DNA from: Actinomycetes bacterium
Lineage (GTDB): Bacteria > Actinomycetota > Actinomycetes > Mycobacteriales > Mycobacteriaceae
Direction of reading: 5' to 3'
DNA: 14,670 bases
NCBI GenBank assembly: GCA_023388385.1
Contig: JAEWGK010000018.1
Coordinates: 1-14,670 of the forward strand
Part shown: positions 1-7,829 of the stretch, in pieces
Position numbering within the stretch: the first letter of the stretch is position 1
How the letters are laid out: each line of letters begins with the position of its first letter
Notes under the pieces: model-generated
What the model saw: the letters and a program-made list of their open reading frames with translations, nothing else
Told to the model about the DNA's origin: nothing
The model's database searches: none
Program-made: the position numbers and the translations under genes

Positions 1-10
1 CCGCGGGCCG

Positions 11-46
11 CCCCGTCGTCGTCACGCGCGCGCCGCGCGTGCGGGG
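11..46 (-). terminator. Candidate terminator hairpin after the LeuA-domain gene
   Basis: Just past the stop of the minus-strand LeuA-domain gene there is a perfect 8-bp stem, CACGCGCG (23-30) with CGCGCGTG (34-41), closed by a 3-base loop. It can extend outward by pairing CCCCG (11-15) with CGGGG (42-46) across a 7-base bulge. There is no U-tract, which is common for GC-rich actinobacterial terminators but leaves the call uncertain. Confidence 0.45.
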
Positions 47-53
47 AGCGGGC

Positions 54-599
54 CTACCCGTGCAGGCGGTTGGCCGCGCAGACCATCGCGGTCATGGTCG
101 CCGCCTCCGGGGTCTGGCCGAAGCCCATCGTCCAGACGCGGGTGTTGTTGTGCGCGGAGTAGATGAAGGTCGCGGTGGCCTCGAAGATCTCGAACTGGTG
201 GAACTCCAGGATCTCGACGCGGCAGCCGGCGTCCGCCAGCAGGTTCGTCGTCGCGGAGACCGGGCCCATCGCCGTGACCTCGTGGCGGGAGGTCTGCTCC
301 GCATCGGTGCCGCGGCCGGTGGTCAGCGCGGCGGTGTAGGTGGAGCGGCCCATCTTTCCCTGGACGGACGTGAACTCGCGGATGGCCAGCGGGCCGCCGG
401 TCGGGGAGTACGTCTTCATGAACGTCTGCCAGTCCATGCCGCGCGCCTCCTGGCGCAGGCCGCGGGGCAGGCGGTAGCCGAAGCGCGCCCGGAACGGGTC
501 CTCGGTGAAGGTGCGGGTGCCCTGGGTGGAGGCCGGGCGGCCGCCCTGGAAGGTCATCGTCGTGGACGTGTTCTTGGACGGGCGGGTGGTGGTGAACAT
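54..599 (-). CDS. Stand-alone LeuA allosteric (regulatory) domain-like protein
   Basis: Predicted 181-residue cytoplasmic protein. Its last ~75 residues resemble the leucine-sensing C-terminal domain of actinobacterial 2-isopropylmalate synthase: a GPVSA... helix start near residue 112, the strand VEILEF near 128, and a terminal segment with VWTMGFG near 155 followed by the helix AAxTAMVCAANRL. The LPRGL motif at ~44-48 and the W/F/Y-rich segment at ~57-64 match the linker that precedes this domain in LeuA. The catalytic TIM barrel and its metal-binding residues are absent, so it cannot make isopropylmalate by itself. I chose the ATG at 599 because GGAAG lies about 6 bases upstream; an open frame continues to a GTG at 755 without a good ribosome site, and an ATG at 557 is possible. 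It could bind a branched-chain metabolite or pair with full-length LeuA; both are inference. Domain identity is recalled, not searched. Confidence 0.75.
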   Translation of the reverse strand: MFTTTRPSKNTSTTMTFQGGRPASTQGTRTFTEDPFRARFGYRLPRGLRQEARGMDWQTFMKTYSPTGGPLAIREFTSVQGKMGRSTYTAALTTGRGTDAEQTSRHEVTAMGPVSATTNLLADAGCRVEILEFHQFEIFEATATFIYSAHNNTRVWTMGFGQTPEAATMTAMVCAANRLHG

Positions 600-721
600 G
601 TGGAGCTTCCGGTCCTTTGCTGCGATGTGCCCGGCCCGGCGCATTCCGTGCGCGAGCGTCGCGGGCAAGCGATTCCTGTGGTGTGGGACCGACCCAAAGG
701 TGGCGGGTGGTTGCGGCCAGA

Positions 722-754
722 GACCCCGTGTGGAGGGGTCAGTCCATGCCTCCA
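722..754 (-). promoter_or_regulatory. Two mutually exclusive hairpins in the leader of the LeuA-domain gene
   Basis: Read on the minus strand, TGGAGG (754-749) can pair with CCTCCA (736-731), and GACCCC (740-735) can pair with GGGGTC (727-722). Both stems are perfect 6-mers and share bases 735-736, so only one can form at a time. The stop codon of the small upstream ORF (741-739) sits inside them. This is the geometry of ribosome-controlled attenuation or translation control. No run of U follows the second stem, so classic termination is not evident. Confidence 0.35.
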
Positions 755-801
755 CCGGGGTTCGTAGCCTCTGCTACTCGAAGTCGGATGTTCGCTCGCA
801 T
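739..801 (-). CDS. Candidate 20-codon leader peptide
   Basis: A short ORF on the minus strand encodes MRANIRLRVAEATNPGGGMD and ends about 140 bases before the LeuA-domain gene. No Shine-Dalgarno sequence precedes it, but a TAGATT -10 box lies exactly 7 bases upstream of the ATG, as expected for a leaderless transcript. The peptide contains single Ile, Leu and Val codons rather than a run of one amino acid, which weakens a classic attenuator reading. Its stop codon overlaps two competing hairpins. It is a candidate only; chance ORFs of this size are common. Confidence 0.35.
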   Translation of the reverse strand: MRANIRLRVAEATNPGGGMD

Positions 802-808
802 GGGTGCG

Positions 809-814
809 AATCTA
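809..814 (-). promoter_or_regulatory. Candidate -10 box for the leader peptide / LeuA-domain transcript
   Basis: On the minus strand the sequence reads TAGATT, fitting the actinobacterial TANNNT pattern, followed by seven bases and then the ATG of the small ORF. The start site would fall on or next to that ATG. No convincing -35 is visible. Confidence 0.35.
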
Positions 815-871
815 GAGGACGGGGGCACCGTGGGCAACCCCGCAGCCGCGATCCTGCTCCGCGGAAGTGCG

Positions 872-933
872 CCGGGTGCGTCGCGGGGAAACCGCGGCGC
901 ACCCGGAAAAGCGGGTCTGGCGTGCCCGTTTCC
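872..933 (-). terminator. Hairpin pair after the M20 peptidase gene
   Basis: A strong hairpin is formed by 872-886 and 892-906 (15 pairs, one of them G-T on the plus strand, loop GGAAA). Next to it, on the minus strand, GGAAACGGG (933-925) can pair with CCCGCTTTTCC (915-905), whose second arm holds a T-run. Both lie 30-90 bases past the stop of the minus-strand peptidase, so transcription termination or 3'-end protection is likely. The only U-run is inside the structure, not after it. A 12-base palindrome, GCCCGGCCGGGC, sits nearer the stop at 947-958. Confidence 0.45.
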
Positions 934-963
934 GGCGCGCGGGGTGGCCCGGCCGGGCGGGTC

Positions 964-2352
964 CTAGCGGCCCGTCGCCTCGCCGAGCGTGGCCAGGAAC
1001 AGCGCCTCGGAGATGGCGATGTCGCGGATTTCGTCGGGGCTGACGGACTCGTCGGCGGAGTGGATGCGGCACAGCGGCTCCTCCACGCCGAACAGCGCCA
1101 GATCGGCGTCCGGCACGGCCTCCAGCAGCGTGGCGCACAGCGGGATGGAGCCGCCCTCGCCGGTGCGCACGGTCTCGCGGCCGTAGGCCTCGGACAGGCA
1201 GGACTCCAGGTGCCTGACGACGTCTCCCTCGACGTTCGCCGCGAACGGCGACGCCACGCCGTCGCGCTCGATGGTCAGCCGCGCGTGCCACGGCACGTGG
1301 GCCTCCAGGTGCTCGACCAGGCGGTCCTGGGCCTCCTGCGGGTCCATCCCCGGCGGCACGCGGAGGTTGATGTGCGCGGTGGCCGTGGACGGCACCGCGT
1401 TGACGGCGTTGGTGGCCGGCGGGCAGTCGATGCCGGTGACGATGACGGTCGGACGCGCCCAGGTCAGGTCCGCCACGGACGCGTCGGAGTGGTCGGAGAT
1501 CAGATCGACGCCGTCGAGGACGCCCGCGTCGCCGCGGAACGTCTCCGGGTCATACTGCCCGCCCTCCCAGGTCTGGGCGCAGTCGAGGCCGTCGATGGCG
1601 GTGGCGCCGGCCTCGTCGCGCAGCGAGTCGAGCAGGCGCATGAGGGCGGCGAGCGCATCGGGCGCCGGGCCGCCGAACATGCCGGAGTGCACCGGCCCGC
1701 GGAGCGTGTCGACGCGCACGTCGACGTCCGCGGAACCGCGCAGCGTGGTGATCAGCGTCGGCTCACCCACCGCGACGTTGCCGACGTCGGCGATGAGGAT
1801 GACGTCCGCCTGGAACAGCTCCGGGCGGGTCGCGATCAGATCGTGCAGGCCGGCGGAGCCGCGCTCCTCCGAACCCTCGACGACGATGCGCAGGCCCGGC
1901 AGGCGGTGGCCCGGGTTCTCCGCGCGCAGCGTGCCCAGCGCGCGGATTGCCGCCAGGTGCATGACGACGTTGCCCTTGCAGTCCGCGGTGCCGCGCCCAT
2001 ACCAGCGGCCGTCCCGCTCCTCGAGGGTCCAGGGATCGCCGGTCCACGCGGAGACGTCGCCGGCCGGCTGGACGTCGTAATGCGAGTAGAGGAGGACGGT
2101 GGGCATGCCCTCGTCCGCGGCCACGTGGCCGGTCAGGGCGATGGAGCCGTCGACCGTGACATGGGCGTCGAGGTCGATGCCGACGCCCTTGAAGAGGCCC
2201 CGGACGGCCTCGGCCGCCTCGCGGCAGGCGGCCTCCGTCTCCGGGTCGCCGTGGACGGACGGGAACGCCACGAGTTCCGTCAGGGATTCCTTCACGTAGG
2301 CGCGGTCCGCCTCGACGGACGCGCGGAGGGTCTGGGGGATGGTGTTCGTCAT
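964..2352 (-). CDS. M20-family metallopeptidase (dipeptidase-like)
   Basis: Predicted 462-residue zinc hydrolase of peptidase family M20, the group containing carnosinase/CNDP-type dipeptidases and DapE/ArgE relatives. It probably cleaves a dipeptide or deacylates an amino acid in the cytoplasm; no signal peptide is seen. Visible signatures are SHYDVQPAG (metal ligand His91, catalytic Asp93), GTADCKGN (bridging Asp124), GSEERGS (general base Glu162, ligand Glu163), Asp189 in IADVGN, and a late ligand His431 in CRIHSADE. A dimerisation (lid) insert lies between about residues 205 and 365, with His222 in PVHSG. The full metal set is present and the length is typical of the family, so it should be active. 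The ATG at 2352 has GGAG four bases upstream, and a TACACT -10 box only 8 bases away. It is divergent from the acyltransferase gene. Substrate unknown. Confidence 0.9.
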   Translation of the reverse strand: MTNTIPQTLRASVEADRAYVKESLTELVAFPSVHGDPETEAACREAAEAVRGLFKGVGIDLDAHVTVDGSIALTGHVAADEGMPTVLLYSHYDVQPAGDVSAWTGDPWTLEERDGRWYGRGTADCKGNVVMHLAAIRALGTLRAENPGHRLPGLRIVVEGSEERGSAGLHDLIATRPELFQADVILIADVGNVAVGEPTLITTLRGSADVDVRVDTLRGPVHSGMFGGPAPDALAALMRLLDSLRDEAGATAIDGLDCAQTWEGGQYDPETFRGDAGVLDGVDLISDHSDASVADLTWARPTVIVTGIDCPPATNAVNAVPSTATAHINLRVPPGMDPQEAQDRLVEHLEAHVPWHARLTIERDGVASPFAANVEGDVVRHLESCLSEAYGRETVRTGEGGSIPLCATLLEAVPDADLALFGVEEPLCRIHSADESVSPDEIRDIAISEALFLATLGEATGR

Positions 2353-2360
2353 GGTCTCCG

Positions 2361-2366
2361 AGTGTA
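2361..2366 (-). promoter_or_regulatory. Candidate -10 box for the M20 peptidase
   Basis: The minus strand reads TACACT followed by CGGAGACC and then the ATG at 2352. This would put the transcript start at or just before the start codon, so the messenger would be leaderless or nearly so. No clear -35. Confidence 0.4.
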
Positions 2367-2416
2367 GGGCCGTCCCCGCCCGCGCGGAGCCGGCCCGGCG
2401 GGCCGATCGCGTGCGC

Positions 2417-2422
2417 TACCAT
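2417..2422 (+). promoter_or_regulatory. Candidate -10 box for the acyltransferase gene
   Basis: TACCAT fits TANNNT and is preceded by a TGCGC extension. The expected start site is near 2428-2430, giving a leader of about 108 bases before the acyltransferase ATG. A GTG-initiated ORF begins exactly at the predicted start site. Confidence 0.4.
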
Positions 2423-2427
2423 CCCCC

Positions 2428-2553
2428 GTGTTGAACGACAGTCCCGGGCCGCGGGTTTCCGCGCCGGGCGTGGAAGCGGGCGCCCGCGCCGGGCGCGGAG
2501 CGGCGCGGCGCAGGGGCTGCGCGGGGAGGACCTGGGATGCCGAAGCCCATTGA
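2428..2553 (+). CDS. Possible leaderless upstream ORF overlapping the acyltransferase start
   Basis: A 41-codon frame starts with GTG five bases after the TACCAT box and stops at TGA 2551-2553, overlapping the acyltransferase ATG (2537) by 17 bases in another frame. If translated it would couple upstream translation to the acyltransferase. The product is Arg/Gly/Ala-rich with no recognisable domain, and long open frames occur by chance in such GC-rich DNA. I give it low confidence. Confidence 0.2.
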   Translation: MLNDSPGPRVSAPGVEAGARAGRGAARRRGCAGRTWDAEAH

Positions 2554-4627
2554 CGCGGGAACGTCCTACGTGCCGGCCATCGATGGGCTGCGGACCATCG
2601 CGGTCCTGGCGGTCGTGCTCTACCACCTGCACGTGTCCTGGACACCTGGCGGCGTCCTCGGCGTCGGCGTGTTCTTCACCCTGTCCGGCTACCTCATCAC
2701 CGCGAACCTGCTGAAGTCCCGGCAGTGCCGCGGCACCCTGGGCCTGGGCACGTTCTGGTTGCGGCGCTTCCGCCGGCTCGTGCCGGCCGTCGTCGTCACC
2801 GTCGCCTCCGTGCTGCTGCTCACCGCGCTGCTGCGGCCCGCCGACCTGGCGAAGATCGGCGGCGAGTCCCTGTCGTCCCTGCTGTACGTCAACAACTGGC
2901 ACGTCATCCTCTCCGGGGACTCCTATTTCGATCGCTTCGTCACCGGCCCGCTGGACCATATGTGGTCGCTGTCCGTCGAGGAGCAGTTCTACCTGGTGTG
3001 GCCGCTCGTCCTCGCCCTGCTCCTCGCCGTCTTCGGCGTGCGCCGGAGGCTTCTGGCCCCGGTGACGCTGCTGCTGGCCGCCGTGCCCTTCTGGTGGATG
3101 GCGCATCTCGCCGCCGCCGGCGCCGACCCGACCCGCATCCACGAGGGCACCGACACCCGCGCGGGGTCGCTGCTCGTCGGCGCGGTCCTGGCGGTGCTGC
3201 TGGTTCGCGGCGGCTCCATCGCCCGCCCGCCGCGGTGGCTCGCGGAGTCCGCCGGCATCGCCGGCGTCGCGGGCATCCTGGCCTTCGTGCTGCTGGTGCC
3301 GGATCAGTCCCCGATGCTGTACCGCGGTGGTCTGGTGCTCCTGGCGCTGGCGACGGTCGCGGCGATCACGGGCGCACTGCATCAGCGCAGCCTCGTCTCC
3401 CGCGTCGTGGGGTTCGCCCCCATGCGGTGGCTGGGCGAGCGCTCGTACGGCATCTACCTCTGGCACATGCCCGTCACCGTCTTCATGGCCGACGTCATCG
3501 GGCCGCTGCATCCGGCGGTCGGTGCGATTGTCGTCATCGTCGTCTCGGTGCTCCTCGCAGCCCTGTCGTGGTCGCTCGTCGAGGACCCGATTCGCCGGCA
3601 CGGCATCGTCGGACCCGCGCGGGTCTGGCTGAGCCGCCGCCGCGAGGCCCTCGCCGGCGGGGTCGGCGCGCCCGCCGGCCCGGGGGCCCCGAAGCAGGTG
3701 CTCGCGGGCTTCGCGCTCGTCGCCGTCGCGGTGGCGTGCGTCGGCGTGCCGGCTGCCATCGCCGGCGGCGCCCGTGGCTCCGGGGCCTCGGATTCCCTGA
3801 CCGTCGCGGCCCCGGCCGTCGAGGTCGACCCGGCCGTCCAGGCCGTGCTCACGGGTCCCGCGCGCACGCGCTGCACCACCGTCGTCCATGTCGGCGATTC
3901 GACCTCCATCGGCATGTTCAGCGACGCCCAGCTGCCGTCGCCGGAGGACAACGCGAACGTGGCGTACGCGGACGTCGGCGCTGACGTGGTGCTGCCCAGC
4001 GTCGTCGGCGCGCGCTCCACCGTGGAGGGCTTCCAGGGCGGCCCCAGCGCCGCCGACTCCGTGGACCAGCTGGTCGCGCAGGGCGTGCCGGCGGGCGCCT
4101 GCTGGGTCATCGCCGTCGGCGTCAACGACGCCGCAAACCGCGCCGTCGGTCATCCCGGCGAGGAGATCTGGCGCATCGAGCAGATCCTCGACCGCATCCC
4201 GGACGGCGATCCCGTCATGTGGGCGACCGCGGTCACCAACCGCGGCTATGGCCCGTACGCCAACGAGAACATGGCGCCGTTCAACGACGCACTCCGGGCG
4301 GCGCTCGCGGCGCACCCGCAGCTGTCCCTCTACGACTGGGCCGCCGACGCGCAGTCGGCATGGTTCATGCAGGGGGACGACGTCCACTACAACCCCCAGG
4401 GCAACGCGCTGCGCGCGAAGATGTTCGCCGAGGCCCTCGCCCGCCTGTACCCGGAGCAGGGCGACGGTCCCTCCGATCGCATCCACCGAGTCGGCGCCGC
4501 CCGCGCCGCCGAGCTTCTCGCGGGGGATGACGCGGGAGATGGCGCGGAGGAGGGGGCCGCGGCCGGAGACGCAGCGGACGACGGGGCCCCAGGGGATGGC
4601 GGAGCCGGCGCCTCCGCCGTCGGGTGA
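2537..4627 (+). CDS. Membrane acyltransferase (acyltransferase-3/OafA type) with C-terminal SGNH domain
   Basis: Predicted 696-residue integral membrane protein. Residues ~11-360 form an acyltransferase-3 domain with about ten hydrophobic segments. It shows the family signatures IDGLRTIAVLAVVLYHLH (His30), FFTLSGYLI, RRFRRLVPA (78-84), MWSLSVEEQFYLVWP (142-156) and ERSYGIYLWHMP. A further membrane segment at ~388-410 leads to an extracytoplasmic SGNH domain: GDS (Ser455), GVND (Asn530) and DDVH (Asp614/615, His617) complete the expected catalytic set. The tail after residue 650 is Ala/Gly/Asp-rich. Such proteins O-acetylate cell-surface glycans or glycolipids. In Corynebacteriales one acyltransferase-3 member (TmaT) acetylates trehalose mycolates, but I cannot tell whether this is its orthologue. 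Start: ATG with GGGGAGGA six bases upstream. It is a single gene, convergent with nothing, and followed by the groEL2 regulatory region. Confidence 0.92.
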   Translation: MPKPIDAGTSYVPAIDGLRTIAVLAVVLYHLHVSWTPGGVLGVGVFFTLSGYLITANLLKSRQCRGTLGLGTFWLRRFRRLVPAVVVTVASVLLLTALLRPADLAKIGGESLSSLLYVNNWHVILSGDSYFDRFVTGPLDHMWSLSVEEQFYLVWPLVLALLLAVFGVRRRLLAPVTLLLAAVPFWWMAHLAAAGADPTRIHEGTDTRAGSLLVGAVLAVLLVRGGSIARPPRWLAESAGIAGVAGILAFVLLVPDQSPMLYRGGLVLLALATVAAITGALHQRSLVSRVVGFAPMRWLGERSYGIYLWHMPVTVFMADVIGPLHPAVGAIVVIVVSVLLAALSWSLVEDPIRRHGIVGPARVWLSRRREALAGGVGAPAGPGAPKQVLAGFALVAVAVACVGVPAAIAGGARGSGASDSLTVAAPAVEVDPAVQAVLTGPARTRCTTVVHVGDSTSIGMFSDAQLPSPEDNANVAYADVGADVVLPSVVGARSTVEGFQGGPSAADSVDQLVAQGVPAGACWVIAVGVNDAANRAVGHPGEEIWRIEQILDRIPDGDPVMWATAVTNRGYGPYANENMAPFNDALRAALAAHPQLSLYDWAADAQSAWFMQGDDVHYNPQGNALRAKMFAEALARLYPEQGDGPSDRIHRVGAARAAELLAGDDAGDGAEEGAAAGDAADDGAPGDGGAGASAVG

Positions 4628-4647
4628 CGGGCCCCGGACGCGTCATC

Positions 4648-6476
<1,829 letters not shown>

Positions 6477-6527
6477 CCCCCGGCCCCGGCCCGCCCGCGC
6501 CGCCCCGTGACCCGGGGCCGGCGGGGG
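6477..6527 (+). terminator. GC-rich hairpin immediately after groEL2
   Basis: Directly after the stop codon GGCCCCGG (6482-6489) pairs with CCGGGGCC (6512-6519), extended by CCCCC (6477-6481) with GGGGG (6523-6527) across a 3-base bulge. The loop is 22 bases. It may act with the next hairpin to end groEL2 transcription. Confidence 0.4.
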
Positions 6528-6550
6528 AGGGCGCGGCGACATCCGACGAG

Positions 6551-6581
6551 ACCCCGTCCGCGCACCCCGCGCGGGCGGGGT
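6551..6581 (+). terminator. Likely groEL2 terminator
   Basis: ACCCCGTCCGCG (6551-6562) pairs with CGCGGGCGGGGT (6570-6581) around a 7-base loop, twelve pairs with one T-G pair, followed by TCCGTCGTC. The shape is that of an actinobacterial intrinsic terminator with a poor U-tract. Confidence 0.65.
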
Positions 6582-6719
6582 TCCGTCGTCACGCGGATGC
6601 CGGGGGACGCATGCCCCGCGGCCGTCACCCCCGGGTCCGCGCACGCGGTCCGCCGGGTGCGTCATGCCGGGGGTAGCCGGGGGTTGCCGTGCGAAGCGGG
6701 CAGTGCGCGCGCCGGGCGG

Positions 6720-6725
6720 TACCCT
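6720..6725 (+). promoter_or_regulatory. Candidate -10 box for ppk2 (leaderless)
   Basis: TACCCT fits TANNNT and ends six bases before the ppk2 ATG at 6732, with no Shine-Dalgarno between. The transcript would begin at the start codon. No clear -35. Confidence 0.55.
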
Positions 6726-6731
6726 GGATGC

Positions 6732-7631
6732 ATGGCCGATAAGAACGAAGAGGACTTCCACATCGTCGACCTGGCGGCCACCGAGGGCTACGTCGTCGAC
6801 GATTCCGACGAGGACGACCCGGTGCTGGTCACGCCCGACGGTCGTCGGGTGGACACCTGGCGCGAGAACTACCCGTACGACGAGCGGCTGACCCGCAAGG
6901 AGTACGAGATCATCAAGCGAAAGCTCCAGATCGAGCTGCTCAAGTGGCAGAACTGGACCAAGGAGACCGGCCAGCGCCACATCATCCTTTTCGAGGGCCG
7001 CGACGCCGCCGGCAAGGGCGGCACCATCAAGCGGTTCAACGAGCACCTGAACCCCCGCGGCGCCCGAACCGTCGCACTGGAGAAGCCGTCGCCGCGCGAG
7101 TCGACGTCGTGGTACTTCCAGCGCTACATCGAGCACTTCCCGGCCGGCGGCGAGATCGTCTTCTTCGACCGCTCCTGGTACAACCGCTCGGGCGTCGAGC
7201 GCGTCATGGGCTTCTGCACCGAGTCCCAGCACGCGGAGTTCCTCCGGGAGGTCCCGATGCTGGAGAACATGATCCTGGGGTCCGGCATCTCCCTGACCAA
7301 GTTCTGGTTCTCCGTGACCCAGAAGGAGCAGCGCACGCGCTTCGCCATCCGCCAGGTGGACCCGGTCCGGCAGTGGAAGCTGTCCCCGATGGACCTCGCC
7401 TCCCTGGACAAGTGGGACGACTACACCCGGGCCAAGGAGGAGCAGTTCCGCTACACGGACACGGACGAATCCCCCTGGATCACCATCAAGTCCAACGACA
7501 AGAAGCGCGCCCGCATCAACGCGATGCGCTACATCCTGTCCAAGTTCGAGTACACCAACAAGGACCACGAGGTCGTGGGCGTCCCCGACCCCGAGATCGT
7601 CAAGCGCGGCCGCGACCAGATCGGCGACTGA
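6732..7631 (+). CDS. ppk2: Polyphosphate kinase 2 (PPK2 family)
   Basis: Predicted 299-residue soluble kinase that transfers phosphate between polyphosphate and nucleotides. Signatures are the Walker A loop EGRDAAGKGG (88-97), the lid/substrate segment ALEKPSPRESTSWYFQRY (115-132) and the Walker B region VFFDRSWYNRSGVE (143-156), followed by the conserved KFWFSVTQKEQ and SPMDLASLDKWDDYTRA stretches. It has an acidic N-terminal extension (~1-45), as in other class-I PPK2 proteins. Upstream in-frame codons are open but GC-rich and unlike the family; the ATG at 6732 is six bases after a -10 box and has no ribosome site, implying a leaderless messenger. An ATG at 6728 is out of frame. C. glutamicum has a ppk2 gene (ppk2B) at the equivalent place near groEL2. 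Whether it prefers GDP, ADP or monophosphates cannot be read here. Confidence 0.95.
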   Translation: MADKNEEDFHIVDLAATEGYVVDDSDEDDPVLVTPDGRRVDTWRENYPYDERLTRKEYEIIKRKLQIELLKWQNWTKETGQRHIILFEGRDAAGKGGTIKRFNEHLNPRGARTVALEKPSPRESTSWYFQRYIEHFPAGGEIVFFDRSWYNRSGVERVMGFCTESQHAEFLREVPMLENMILGSGISLTKFWFSVTQKEQRTRFAIRQVDPVRQWKLSPMDLASLDKWDDYTRAKEEQFRYTDTDESPWITIKSNDKKRARINAMRYILSKFEYTNKDHEVVGVPDPEIVKRGRDQIGD

Positions 7632-7655
7632 CGCCGACGCCGTCGGCCACGTCGC

Positions 7656-7691
7656 GGGGCCCGACCCACCTGTGCAGGTGGGCCGGGCCCC
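7656..7691 (+). terminator. Terminator after ppk2
   Basis: A 17-bp stem with one mismatch, 7656-7672 with 7675-7691, is closed by a 2-base loop and lies 24 bases past the ppk2 stop. No U-run follows. Its length and position make it the most convincing hairpin in the window; it separates ppk2 from the oxidoreductase operon. Confidence 0.75.
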
Positions 7692-7748
7692 GGCGTGTGC
7701 GCGGGGTGCGGAGGGGATCGGGAACGATGTCCGGAGGGTGGTCGTGGG

Positions 7749-7767
7749 ATAGAAAAGGCTACCCTGA
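7749..7767 (+). promoter_or_regulatory. Candidate DtxR/IdeR iron box upstream of the oxidoreductase operon
   Basis: ATAGAAAAGGCTACCCTGA matches the recalled consensus TWAGGTTAGSCTAACCTWA at 13 of 19 positions, with a strong right half (GCTACCCTGA) and a weak left half. It also contains TACCCT, a possible -10 box at 7760-7765, so a bound regulator could block a distal promoter. It sits about 60 bases before the first gene of an Fe-S-rich complex, which makes iron control plausible. Confidence 0.4.
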
Positions 7768-7797
7768 CCTGCTAAAACAAGGCCGCCGTCATCGTGC

Positions 7798-7810
7798 CGC
7801 GGTGACCGCG
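7798..7810 (+). promoter_or_regulatory. 13-bp perfect palindrome before the operon's -10 box
   Basis: CGCGGT (7798-7803), a central G and ACCGCG (7805-7810) form a perfect palindrome six bases before the proximal -10 box. The position overlaps where an activator or repressor would act. No regulator is recognised. Confidence 0.3.
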
Positions 7811-7816
7811 CGTCGC

Positions 7817-7822
7817 TACGCT
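7817..7822 (+). promoter_or_regulatory. Candidate -10 box for the oxidoreductase operon (leaderless)
   Basis: TACGCT fits TANNNT and ends seven bases before the ATG at 7830, with no Shine-Dalgarno sequence. The transcript would begin at or one base before the start codon. Confidence 0.5.
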
Positions 7823-7829
7823 GGTTGGC

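Noticed and set aside
830..967. Small plus-strand ORF starting GTG after GAGGAC in the 600-963 gap
   Set aside because: Composition is typical of noncoding GC-rich sequence, it spans the long hairpin, and its end overlaps the peptidase stop codon. No recognisable domain.
505..2367. Plus-strand open frame of 620 codons
   Set aside because: Antisense shadow of the M20 peptidase; composition is Arg/Gly/Val-rich with no motif.
1763..4486. Minus-strand open frame of 907 codons
   Set aside because: Antisense to the acyltransferase and out of frame with the M20 peptidase, both of which have clear family motifs.
6507..6731. N-terminal extension of ppk2 back to the GTG at 6507
   Set aside because: The extension is Arg/Pro-rich, crosses the groEL2 terminator hairpin and is unlike PPK2 proteins; a -10 box lies just before the ATG at 6732.
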